Assembly: GCA_945957405.1 (NCBI GenBank) | Contig: CAMFLL010000036.1 | Location: 1-34,273 of the forward strand | Reading direction: 5' to 3' | Origin: an uncultured Mycolicibacterium sp. | GTDB taxonomy: Bacteria > Actinomycetota > Actinomycetes > Mycobacteriales > Mycobacteriaceae | DNA: 34,273 nucleotides | Shown here: positions 17,130 through 24,736 of the stretch, piece by piece | Layout of the letters: the number at the start of each line of letters is the position of its first letter | Numbering within the stretch: position 1 is the stretch's first letter | Translations under genes and position numbers: made by a program | The notes under the pieces: generated by a model | Told to the model about the DNA's origin: nothing | Seen by the model: the letters and a program-made list of their open reading frames with translations, nothing else | Database searches by the model: none

Positions 17130-18269
17130 GTGATGCTGTCCCTGGAAGGCGTACGCAAGGCCTTTCAAGACCGCGCGAAGGACCGACCCGACGAGATGGT
17201 GGCGGTCGAGGATCTGTCGCTTCAGATCGATGAGGGCGAGTTCTTCACGCTGCTCGGCCCATCCGGTTGCGGTAAGACGACAACGCTGAGGATGGTTGCC
17301 GGGCTGGAAGATCCCGACCGCGGCCGCATCGAGCTCGACGACACGGTGTTCTTCGACGCCGCCGCGCGCGTCAACGTGCCGCCCCATCGCCGACGGCTCG
17401 GCATGGTGTTCCAGTCCTACGCGATCTGGCCGCACATGACCTGCGCGAAGAACGTCGCCTTCCCATTGACTCGCCGGCGGGCACGCACCCGGTCCGGCGA
17501 GCGCTGGACCCGCGCGGCCATCGACGCCGCCGTCGAACGCGCCCTGGCGCTGGTGCAGCTCGAACACGTCGCCAACCGGCCTGCCACCGACCTGTCCGGC
17601 GGGCAGCAGCAGCGGCTGGCGCTGGCCCGTGCGCTGGTGGCCGATCCGCCGCTGATGCTGCTGGACGAACCGTTGTCGAATCTCGATGCGCGGTTGCGCG
17701 ACGATATGCGGATCGAGCTCAAGCGTATGCAGCGCGAACTCGGTATCACCAGTCTGTATGTGACGCACGACCAGTCGGAGGCGCTGGCGATGTCGAGCCG
17801 GATCGCCGTGATGAACGCGGGCCGGCTCGAACAGCTTGGTACGCCCCTGGAGATCTACAACTCGCCCAAGACCCGTTTTGTCGCCGAGTTCATCGGCCAG
17901 TGCAATTTTCTGCCCGCGACGGTCGCGCGCGCGCTGTCCGGCGCGGAGTGGTTGTTGGACACCACGTGTGGGCAGCTGGTGGTGCACAGTCGATCTGCGC
18001 TGTCGGTCGGCGAGGACGTGACGGTCTCGGTGCGCCCGGAGAATGTGATGGTGGAACCGCTGCCCGACGGTGCGTCGCCGGGACCGTCGCTGTGGCGGGG
18101 CTGCCTGGACACCCGGGTTTTCCTCGGCGACTCGGTGGACTTCAGGATCCGCGTCAATGACAAGACCATTCGGGCCAAGAGTCATCCGTCGGCGGCTGTT
18201 CCGACCGAAGGGGAGCTTCTGGTCCGGTTACCGAAGGAAGGGTGCGCGATCGTTGGCCGTGACTCCTGA
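17130..18269 (+). CDS. ABC transporter ATP-binding protein, cassette A
   Basis: This 379-aa ATPase of the FbpC/PotA type powers import through the cassette A permease. Motifs: Walker A GPSGCGKTT (43-51), Q-loop Gln95, signature LSGGQ (155-159), Walker B LMLLDEP (175-181), His213 switch, and a C-terminal TOBE-like domain from about residue 240. GTG 17130 is favoured by the spacing to GGAG (17116-17119); ATG 17133 is the alternative. It is separated from its permease by an MmgE/PrpD gene and an SDR gene, an unusual interruption repeated in cassette B. It is clearly paralogous to the ATPase at 23621 (shared LGMVFQSYAIWPHM). Confidence 0.95.
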   Translation: MMLSLEGVRKAFQDRAKDRPDEMVAVEDLSLQIDEGEFFTLLGPSGCGKTTTLRMVAGLEDPDRGRIELDDTVFFDAAARVNVPPHRRRLGMVFQSYAIWPHMTCAKNVAFPLTRRRARTRSGERWTRAAIDAAVERALALVQLEHVANRPATDLSGGQQQRLALARALVADPPLMLLDEPLSNLDARLRDDMRIELKRMQRELGITSLYVTHDQSEALAMSSRIAVMNAGRLEQLGTPLEIYNSPKTRFVAEFIGQCNFLPATVARALSGAEWLLDTTCGQLVVHSRSALSVGEDVTVSVRPENVMVEPLPDGASPGPSLWRGCLDTRVFLGDSVDFRIRVNDKTIRAKSHPSAAVPTEGELLVRLPKEGCAIVGRDS

Positions 18270-19656
18270 AGAGCGCGACGCACCGCGGGGCTGGGTGCAA
18301 CAAGGACAGTCGCCGGTCGGTGTGCTGGCCCGCTACCTCACCGAGGCCATCGCGCGACCCCTACCGGCTGCCGTGCTGGAAAAAACCACGCTGCACATCA
18401 TCGACTCGATCGCCGCGGCGGTCTCCGGTATGCACCTCGAGGCCGGGATACGGGCCCGTGAATATGTCGGACTCTGCGGCGGGCGGGGTGAGGCAACGGT
18501 TTTCGGTTCCTCGATCCTGACGTCGGTGCCGTACGCGGCGATGGTCAACGGGATGGCCGCGCATGCGGACGAAACCGATGATTCGCTGCCGCCGCTGGGA
18601 TCGATCCGCACGCACCCGGGCTGTTCGGTGGTGCCGTCGGCATTCGCCACTGCCGAGGTGTATCGGCGCTCGGGTGCCGAGCTGGTGCGGGCCGTCGCGT
18701 TGGGTTACGACTACTGCAGCCGGTTCGCGATGGCGCTGTGGTCGCACCACCGGGCTGCCATCCTGGAGCAGTCGTCGGTGGCGGTGGCGAACGTATTCGG
18801 CTCATCAGCCGCCGCGGCGGCGCTGCTGGGGCTCGACGTGACACAGGCCGGTCACCTGTTCTCCTATGCCGTCCAACACTCCTCGGGGCTTAACACATTC
18901 TTCCGCGGTGGTGGTCATGTGGAGAAGGCGTACGTCTTCGGCGGGATGCCGTCGTTCAACGGGACGTCCAGTGCCCTCATGGTCCACTCGGGCTGGACCG
19001 GGGTCGACGATGTCTTCGTCGACTGGCCGAGCTTCTTCTCGCTGGGCCCGTGTCCCGAACCGGCGCGGCTGACGGCCGGATTGGGCAGTGACTACGAGAT
19101 CATGCGGACGCGGTTCAAGAAGTATCCGGTGGGCTCACCGATCCAGTCGCCCCTGGACGCACTCCTGGGTCTGCTGCGCGACGAGGGGCTGTCCGCCGGC
19201 GACATCGCCGCGGTGGACGTGTTGGTGTCGCCGCCACGGTTCGAGGTGTGCCATGACAGGCACATGAGCAGTATCAACATCGAATACCTCGTCGAAGCCG
19301 CGCTGACCGACGGACAGCTGACCTTCGCCAACGCCCATGACGACGCGCGCTTTGCGGCATGGCGTGACAGTGGACCCGACCCACGGATCACCGTACGGCC
19401 CGACGCCACGTTCGGTGACGGGCACGGCGCCCGGGTCATCCTGCGCACCCACGCCGGTGCGGTCCTGGACCGCACCGTGGAGAACTTCCCGGGATCGGTC
19501 GAGAATCCCCTCGACGCAAGGGATGTCGAAGACAAGGCGCGGGGGCTCATGGAGCCCGTGCTCGGTGAGCGGCGGGTGTCGGGGTTGCTCACCGATCTGG
19601 CGGGCATCACCGAGGTCGCGGATGTCAGGCAGTTGCGACAGTGGTTGACCGTGTAA
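18253..19656 (+). CDS. MmgE/PrpD family protein, cassette A
   Basis: This 467-aa MmgE/PrpD member lies inside the transporter cassette. It has HADETDD (104-110), HPG (121-123), a Lys in GHVEKAYVF (Lys225) and KKYPVGSPIQ (289-298). The last segment replaces the KPYPSCRNTQ seen in the copy at 5448. It pairs best with the copy at 26954 (shared HADETDD, HVEKA, GWTGVDDVF and VGSPxQ-P), so these two look like true paralogs from cassette duplication. The start is probably TTG 18253, spaced correctly from GGAAGG (18236-18241); GTG 18259 is the alternative. It overlaps the ATPase gene. It probably acts as dehydratase, decarboxylase or epimerase on the imported acid. Confidence 0.91.
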   Translation: MAVTPEERDAPRGWVQQGQSPVGVLARYLTEAIARPLPAAVLEKTTLHIIDSIAAAVSGMHLEAGIRAREYVGLCGGRGEATVFGSSILTSVPYAAMVNGMAAHADETDDSLPPLGSIRTHPGCSVVPSAFATAEVYRRSGAELVRAVALGYDYCSRFAMALWSHHRAAILEQSSVAVANVFGSSAAAAALLGLDVTQAGHLFSYAVQHSSGLNTFFRGGGHVEKAYVFGGMPSFNGTSSALMVHSGWTGVDDVFVDWPSFFSLGPCPEPARLTAGLGSDYEIMRTRFKKYPVGSPIQSPLDALLGLLRDEGLSAGDIAAVDVLVSPPRFEVCHDRHMSSINIEYLVEAALTDGQLTFANAHDDARFAAWRDSGPDPRITVRPDATFGDGHGARVILRTHAGAVLDRTVENFPGSVENPLDARDVEDKARGLMEPVLGERRVSGLLTDLAGITEVADVRQLRQWLTV

Positions 19657-19684
19657 TGACCGCACCAGGGACAGGGAGTCGCCC

Positions 19685-20476
19685 GTGAACACATCGGAAA
19701 CCGGCTGGCTCGGCATCCAGGGGCGCAGTGCCCTGGTCGCCGGGGGAACGCGCAGCACCGGACGCGGTATCGCCGAGGGGCTGGCCGACGCGGGCGCCAA
19801 CGTTGCCGTCATCGGCGGTAGTGACGAGGTCGCGCTGGCGAGTACCGTTGCGAGCCTGCGTGATCGGGATGTTCGCGCTGACGGCGCGCTGGTGCCGTTC
19901 GACCGCCCGGAAGGTATCAAGCCCGCGGTGGAGAAGCTGGCCGCCGCCGTCGGTGAGTTCGACATCCTGGTGGTGGTGACGGCGTTGCGGCCCGCGGTGC
20001 CGATCGAGGACATCTCGGTCGAAGACTGGACCCGCGTCATGACCGTGAACGCGGGCGCGCCGTTCTTCCTGGCGCAGGCGGTCATGCCGGGCATGATGCG
20101 TCGAGGTTTCGGGCGCATCATCAATTTCGGCGGTATCAACTTCTACTGGGGCCGGGAAAACCGGTCGCACGTGGTGTCGTCCAAGGGCGCCATCGTCGGG
20201 TTGTCCCGCGCGCTCGCCCGCGACGGTGCCAAGAGCGGAGTCACCGTCAACACGCTGGTGCCGGGGTCCATCGACACCGTGACACGCAATCCCGAGTGGT
20301 ACCCCGACCACCAGGACAAGCGCGCCCGTCAACTCGACCGCGTCCCGCTGGGCCGGCTGGGCAGCATCGACGAGGTGGTCTCGACGGCGCTGTTCTTGGC
20401 CTCGCCGCGCAGCTCGTTCATCACCGGGCAGGAGTTCTTCGTCACCGGCGGTAGCCATCCCCTAGTCCAGGACTGA
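19685..20476 (+). CDS. SDR-family protein with altered catalytic residues, cassette A
   Basis: This 263-aa short-chain dehydrogenase-like protein has a Rossmann start ALVAGGTRSTGRGIA (16-30) and the family C-terminus GQEFFVTGGSHPL. Lys167 is kept, but the active-site Tyr (Lys minus 4) is Val163 and the Ser position is Gly150. The same changes occur in the cassette B copy at 26151. Both share Y-W-G-R-x-N-R-S-H-V-V-x-S-K around the site, with a conserved Tyr 13 residues and a His 5 residues before the Lys. It may use other residues, bind the nucleotide without redox, or catalyse a non-redox step. GTG start; 28 bp after the MmgE/PrpD gene. Confidence 0.9.
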   Translation: MNTSETGWLGIQGRSALVAGGTRSTGRGIAEGLADAGANVAVIGGSDEVALASTVASLRDRDVRADGALVPFDRPEGIKPAVEKLAAAVGEFDILVVVTALRPAVPIEDISVEDWTRVMTVNAGAPFFLAQAVMPGMMRRGFGRIINFGGINFYWGRENRSHVVSSKGAIVGLSRALARDGAKSGVTVNTLVPGSIDTVTRNPEWYPDHQDKRARQLDRVPLGRLGSIDEVVSTALFLASPRSSFITGQEFFVTGGSHPLVQD

Positions 20477-20479
20477 CGG

Positions 20480-22264
20480 GTGGCGTCGATGACCACCAGG
20501 CTCGACACCGCGTTCCTCGGCCCGACGTGGGTCGAGACGGCGCGACGCCTGTTGCGCGACAACGGACTTGCGCTCACTCTGGGTGCCATCATGGTGTGGC
20601 TGGTCGGCGCGCCGATCATTTTCCTGGTCCGGATGAGTTTCAGCACCGGCAGGCCTGCCAACCCCGGTCACCTCACGCTGGCGAACTATTCGCGGGCATT
20701 CCACATCGAGCAGTTCATGCCGACGCTGGGCAACACCGTGGTGTACTCCGTCGGTGTCAGCCTGGTGAGCATGGCCATCGCGATCACCATGGCCTGGCTC
20801 GTCGAGCGCACCGACATGCCGATGCGGAACCTGGTGTGGGCCGTCATGTTGTTGCCGTTGGCCATGCCCGGGTTCCTGTCATCGATCAGCTATGTGCTGC
20901 TGCTGGCGCCCAAGAGCGGCATCATCAATCAGCTGTTGCGACCGATGCTCGCACCGCTGGGATTCAGCGGTGACGAAGGCCCGATCAACATCTACAGCAT
21001 GTACGGCATGATTTTCGTCGAGGGAATCCGCGGCGCCACAACCATTTTCCTGATGATCGTGGCGGCTTTCCGGCTGATGGACCCATCGCTGGAGGATGCG
21101 GCGATCATGAGCGGAGCCGGACGGCTGGAGACGCTGCGGACGGTGACGATACCGCTGCTGACGCCCGCGTTGCTCGGAGCTCTGGTGTACGCGTTCGTGG
21201 GGAACCTGCAGGACTTCGACACCCCACTGGTGCTGGGGCTGCCCGCCGGCATCATGATCCTGCCCACGCTCATCTATTTCGTGGGGTACAGCGGCGCGCG
21301 ACCCAATCTGGGCGTTGCGTCGGTGTACGCGACGCTGTTCGTGGTGCTGATGGTGGTGCTGACGTTCGTCTACTACCGGTATGCGATCAGTGGATCGCGC
21401 CGGTTCGCCACCGTGCTCGGCAAGGGTTATCGGCCCCAACGGATCAAACTCGGGGGCCTGCGCTATGCCGCGCTCGCCGCGGTGGTGGCCTTCGCCGTGC
21501 TTTCGGTCATCCTGCCGTTCCTGACGCTGCTGTGGACGTCGGTGACGCAGGGGGCATTTCAGATGCCGACCATGGCCGCGCTACGTAAGGCCGATCTGAG
21601 CGCCTATGCGGATCTGTTCGGCAGCCAGTCGTTCCTGCGTGCGGCGTGGAACACCATCGGGGTGTCACTGCTGGCGGGTGTCGCCACCATGGGGCTGGCG
21701 ATGGTGTCCGCGTGGGCAGTGGTTCGCCTGCGGGTACGTGGTGCGGCGCTCCTGGACACGTTGGCGTTCATCCCGAACGCCGTTCCGTCGGTCGCGCTGG
21801 GTATGGCGCTGGTGGTGTTCTACCTCGGGCCGATCGGCGGCCTGCTGCCGATCTACGGCACCTGGGCACTGTTGATCATCGCGTTCGTCATCAACTACGT
21901 CGCGTTCGCGACGCGGCTCAGCAACGGTGCGATGGCGCAGTTGGGACCGGAGCTCGAAGAAGCGGCCTGGACCAGCGGGCACGGCAAGTTCTCCACCCTG
22001 GTCCGGGTGACCACGCCACTGCTGAGCCCGGCGGTCGTAGCGGGCATGCTGTGGATCGTCGCGCACGCGGCCCGCAACCTCACACTGCCACTGATGTTGG
22101 CATCGCAGGGCACCGAGACACTGTCGATGCATCTGTGGAATCTGTGGGACCACCACACCGAGTACACCGAGGCCGCCGCGATCGGCGTGATCATGATGGT
22201 GGCCATCGGCGGCCTGGCCTTGTTCGCCCGCAGCCGGCTGTCCAAGAACGCGGACTCCGCCTGA
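20480..22264 (+). CDS. ABC transporter fused two-domain permease, cassette A
   Basis: This 594-aa membrane protein is of the FbpB/ThiP type, with two permease domains in one chain and about 12 hydrophobic segments. Each half has a cytoplasmic EAA loop that docks on the ATPase: EDAAIMSGAGRLETL (205-219) and EEAAWTSGHGKFSTL (493-507). GTG 20480 lies 3 bp after the SDR stop; ATG 20489 is an alternative. It closes cassette A and probably works with the lipoprotein at 15963 and the ATPase at 17130. It matches the cassette B permease in loops and helices (NLQDFDTPL, AFIPNA-PSVALG). A 6-bp hairpin follows its stop. Confidence 0.94.
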   Translation: MASMTTRLDTAFLGPTWVETARRLLRDNGLALTLGAIMVWLVGAPIIFLVRMSFSTGRPANPGHLTLANYSRAFHIEQFMPTLGNTVVYSVGVSLVSMAIAITMAWLVERTDMPMRNLVWAVMLLPLAMPGFLSSISYVLLLAPKSGIINQLLRPMLAPLGFSGDEGPINIYSMYGMIFVEGIRGATTIFLMIVAAFRLMDPSLEDAAIMSGAGRLETLRTVTIPLLTPALLGALVYAFVGNLQDFDTPLVLGLPAGIMILPTLIYFVGYSGARPNLGVASVYATLFVVLMVVLTFVYYRYAISGSRRFATVLGKGYRPQRIKLGGLRYAALAAVVAFAVLSVILPFLTLLWTSVTQGAFQMPTMAALRKADLSAYADLFGSQSFLRAAWNTIGVSLLAGVATMGLAMVSAWAVVRLRVRGAALLDTLAFIPNAVPSVALGMALVVFYLGPIGGLLPIYGTWALLIIAFVINYVAFATRLSNGAMAQLGPELEEAAWTSGHGKFSTLVRVTTPLLSPAVVAGMLWIVAHAARNLTLPLMLASQGTETLSMHLWNLWDHHTEYTEAAAIGVIMMVAIGGLALFARSRLSKNADSA

Positions 22265-22270
22265 GTCGAA

Positions 22271-22286
22271 CCTTGCACGGGCAAGG
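22271..22286. terminator. Short hairpin after cassette A
   Basis: CCTTGC and GCAAGG form a 6-bp perfect stem with an ACGG loop 7 bases after the permease stop. It is followed by TCTTCACACTTT, only weakly T-rich. It could be an attenuating terminator between the two cassettes. The stem is short, so the call is tentative. Confidence 0.35.
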
Positions 22287-22295
22287 TCTTCACAC

Positions 22296-22315
22296 TTTCG
22301 TACAGTTGTGCGCAA
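22296..22315. promoter_or_regulatory. Imperfect palindrome related to the site upstream of cassette A
   Basis: TTTCGTACA and TGTGCGCAA flank a 2-bp centre, the same design as TTGCGCACA-TT-TGTGCGTAA at 15835-15854. The right arm continues as TGTGCGCAAAGCGC (22307-22320), matching the cassette A arm. It lies just upstream of the predicted cassette B promoter, as expected for a regulator site. Confidence 0.55.
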
Positions 22316-22329
22316 AGCGCGCAAACCCC

Positions 22330-22358
22330 TTTACGTGACGGAAGTAACACACTAGGGT
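22330..22358 (+). promoter_or_regulatory. Predicted promoter of cassette B
   Basis: TTTACG (22330-22335) and TAGGGT (22353-22358) are 17 bp apart, a common mycobacterial-type pair. Transcription would start near 22365, inside a pair of direct repeats, giving a leader of about 87 bases before ATG 22452. Confidence 0.5.
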
Positions 22359-22387
22359 CTGAATACAGATCGCACGGTCTGAATACA
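22356..22387 (+). repeat. Two 12-bp direct repeats 20 bp apart
   Basis: GGTCTGAATACA occurs at 22356-22367 and again at 22376-22387, exactly two helical turns apart, overlapping the predicted -10 box and start of cassette B. The position suggests a repressor or co-operative operator. The reverse strand of 8702-8716 (GGACTGAGTATACAC) is a partial match. Confidence 0.65.
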
Positions 22388-22451
22388 CAAAGTGCATTTC
22401 TGCCTACCAGAACGGCTCGCAGGATGCTCGTCGGGAAAGAGGGAAGCCTCC

Positions 22452-23621
22452 ATGGTCCGCACTCGCCCCTTAATCGTTGTGGTGGCTGCGCTCAGCGTGG
22501 TCATGGGTTCGACGGCAGGCTGCGGCGGCAGCGAAAGCAGCGACAGCAGCCCGAGTTCGGCGCCCGCCGCGAACCTGGACAACGCGCCACCGGAAGTGCA
22601 GGCGGCCGCGAAAGCGGCCCAGGAACGGAACCTGAACTTCATGGCCAGCCATGACGAGATCGTGCAGTGCGCCCAGAAAGAGGGTGCCGTGACCATCCAG
22701 ACCTCCTCGGATGATTTCGCACCGTTCCAGGAGGCGTTCCAGAAGGAATATCCGTTCATCAAGTCCGATTTCGTGGTGCTGTCGGGTGCCGCGACGGAGC
22801 GGTTCCTGCTGGAAGCGGAAAGCGGTTCCGGACAGAACTACGACGTCGGCTACCCTGCGCCCGAGGCGTACAACGAGATTTCCGACATGTTCGGCTGGGA
22901 TTTGCAGGGGATGGCCGAATCCGGGGTCCTCGACATCCCCAAGGGCACGCTCGACGAGAACAACCACACGGTGGTGTCCGCCGGGTCCTCGGGTATCGCG
23001 CTCGCCTACAACCGCGACAAGATCCCCGAAAGTGAACTGCCCAAGTCGTGGGACGAAGTCGCCGACCCGAAGTTCGCCCGCGGCCAGTTGGGAATGGCCA
23101 TGGACGTCGACCTCAACAACGTCTCGGTGCTGACGCTCGACCCGGCGTGGGGCCTGGACAAGGTTGTCGACCTGTCCAAGAAGATGAAGGATCTCAACCC
23201 CGTCTTCACCGACGGGCACACCGCGGCGTCGCTGCTGGTGCAAAGCGGTGAGGTGGCGATCTCACCGTTCGTCAACCTGCACAGCTTGATGCGGGAGGTC
23301 GACAAGAATCCCGACGGCCCGTTGCAGGTGGCGTTCATCGAACCGGTCCCGATTCGTGAGTCCGAGGCATCGGGTGTCTTCCGTGACGCGGAGCATCCGT
23401 GTTCGGCGATGCTGTACATCGAGTTCACCGCGGGCGATGCCGCGCAGAAGATCTTCGATGAAGACGGCCCGCTCCAGGCCTCCTTCGCGTGGGACAAATC
23501 CCGCATGAAGCAGATGGTCGGTGACCGCACGACGGTGATCGCCGGGCCAGACCAGATCGCCAAGCTTCCAGACGCCATCGCGGCGATCCAAGAGGCCTTC
23601 GGCTTCCCCTCGCTGCCGTGA
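22452..23621 (+). CDS. ABC transporter substrate-binding lipoprotein, cassette B
   Basis: This 389-aa binding protein has a lipoprotein signal (MVRTR, hydrophobic core, STAGC) and a Ser/Ala-rich linker to about residue 45. It is a paralog of the cassette A protein: shared EYPFIKSD/KYPFIKAT, GMAESGVLDIP, and IEPVPIRESEASGV versus IEPIPIRLTELSGV. No Tyr pair of the iron-binding type is visible, so an organic anion is more likely than ferric iron. ATG 22452 follows AGAGGGAAG. Its TGA shares a base with the start of the ATPase gene. The 187-bp upstream gap holds the promoter, palindrome and direct repeats described separately. Confidence 0.92.
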   Translation: MVRTRPLIVVVAALSVVMGSTAGCGGSESSDSSPSSAPAANLDNAPPEVQAAAKAAQERNLNFMASHDEIVQCAQKEGAVTIQTSSDDFAPFQEAFQKEYPFIKSDFVVLSGAATERFLLEAESGSGQNYDVGYPAPEAYNEISDMFGWDLQGMAESGVLDIPKGTLDENNHTVVSAGSSGIALAYNRDKIPESELPKSWDEVADPKFARGQLGMAMDVDLNNVSVLTLDPAWGLDKVVDLSKKMKDLNPVFTDGHTAASLLVQSGEVAISPFVNLHSLMREVDKNPDGPLQVAFIEPVPIRESEASGVFRDAEHPCSAMLYIEFTAGDAAQKIFDEDGPLQASFAWDKSRMKQMVGDRTTVIAGPDQIAKLPDAIAAIQEAFGFPSLP

Positions 23622-24736
23622 TGATCGCACTGCAGGAGCTGACCAAGACCTACGACACCAGCGGCGGTGACGACCACGGCCCGGCGGTCGACGACATCAA
23701 TCTCCACGTCGAACCCGGCGAATTCTTCACGCTGCTCGGGCCTTCGGGCTGTGGTAAGACCACCACACTGAGAATGCTCGCGGGCCTCATCGAGCCCGAC
23801 GCCGGCCGAATCGTGGTGAACGGCACGTGCTTCTACGACCGGGAACACCACGTGGACGTCCCGGCGCACCGGCGGGGGCTCGGCATGGTGTTCCAGTCGT
23901 ATGCGATCTGGCCCCATATGACGGTCGCCAAGAATGTGGCCTTCCCGTTGACCAGCTGGTTCAAGCGCAAGGGCAGGTTGTCGAAGTCGCAGATCGCGGA
24001 GCGCGTCGACCGGGCGCTGCACATGGTCCAGCTCGAGTCGTTCGCCAAGCGGCCGGCCACCGACCTCTCCGGTGGGCAACAGCAGCGGCTCGCCCTGGCG
24101 CGCGCATTGGTGACCGAACCCCAGGTACTGCTTCTCGACGAGCCGCTGTCCAATTTGGATGCCAAGCTGCGCGAGTCGATGCGCTTCGAACTCAAGAAGC
24201 TGCAGCGCAATCTGGGTCTCACGACGGTGTATGTCACGCACGACCAGACGGAAGCACTGGCCATGTCGAATTCGATCGCGGTGATGAACAACGGCAAGGT
24301 CGAACAGGTCGGGCATCCGCGCGACATCTATGAACGTCCCGCATCGCATTTCGTCGCCAGTTTCATCGGCAGCTCGAACTTCCTCGAGGGCACCGCGGCC
24401 GGGCCCGCCCCGGACGGACGCTGGGAGGTGGCGACCTCCATCGGGTCGGTGATCGCCCAGAGCCGGACGGAGCTGACGGCAGGCGAGAAGGTGACCGTGT
24501 CGATCCGCCCCGAACACGTCCGCATGCGTCCGGTGGCCTCCGGCGAGCGCAGCGGATTCCACGGCAAGATCGAAGCCAGGGCATTCGAGGGTGATTCGGT
24601 GCAGCACCAGGTGTTCGTCGACGATGTCCAATTGTCGGTACAGTGCAATCCGTCGGTGACGTTTGCCAAGGACGACGAGGTCGTCATCGAGTTCCCGCCC
24701 GAATGGTGCTCGGTGATCCCCGGCCTCAAGACGTGA
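23621..24736 (+). CDS. ABC transporter ATP-binding protein, cassette B
   Basis: This 371-aa FbpC/PotA-type ATPase has Walker A GPSGCGKTT (40-48), signature LSGGQ (149-153), Walker B LLLDEP with Asp173-Glu174, switch His207, and a C-terminal TOBE-like region with VSIRPEHVRMRP. ATG 23621 shares one base with the binding-protein stop; GTG 23618 is the alternative. The stop overlaps the GTG of the following MmgE/PrpD gene. It is the paralog of the cassette A ATPase (both contain GEFFTLLGPSGCGKTTTLRM). It is expected to energise the permease at 28365, three genes downstream. Confidence 0.95.
   Translation: MIALQELTKTYDTSGGDDHGPAVDDINLHVEPGEFFTLLGPSGCGKTTTLRMLAGLIEPDAGRIVVNGTCFYDREHHVDVPAHRRGLGMVFQSYAIWPHMTVAKNVAFPLTSWFKRKGRLSKSQIAERVDRALHMVQLESFAKRPATDLSGGQQQRLALARALVTEPQVLLLDEPLSNLDAKLRESMRFELKKLQRNLGLTTVYVTHDQTEALAMSNSIAVMNNGKVEQVGHPRDIYERPASHFVASFIGSSNFLEGTAAGPAPDGRWEVATSIGSVIAQSRTELTAGEKVTVSIRPEHVRMRPVASGERSGFHGKIEARAFEGDSVQHQVFVDDVQLSVQCNPSVTFAKDDEVVIEFPPEWCSVIPGLKT

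Noticed and set aside
15963..18269. Annotation of cassette A as a ferric iron importer
   Set aside because: The family resemblance is real, but the Tyr pair of the iron site is missing and the gene context is catabolic.
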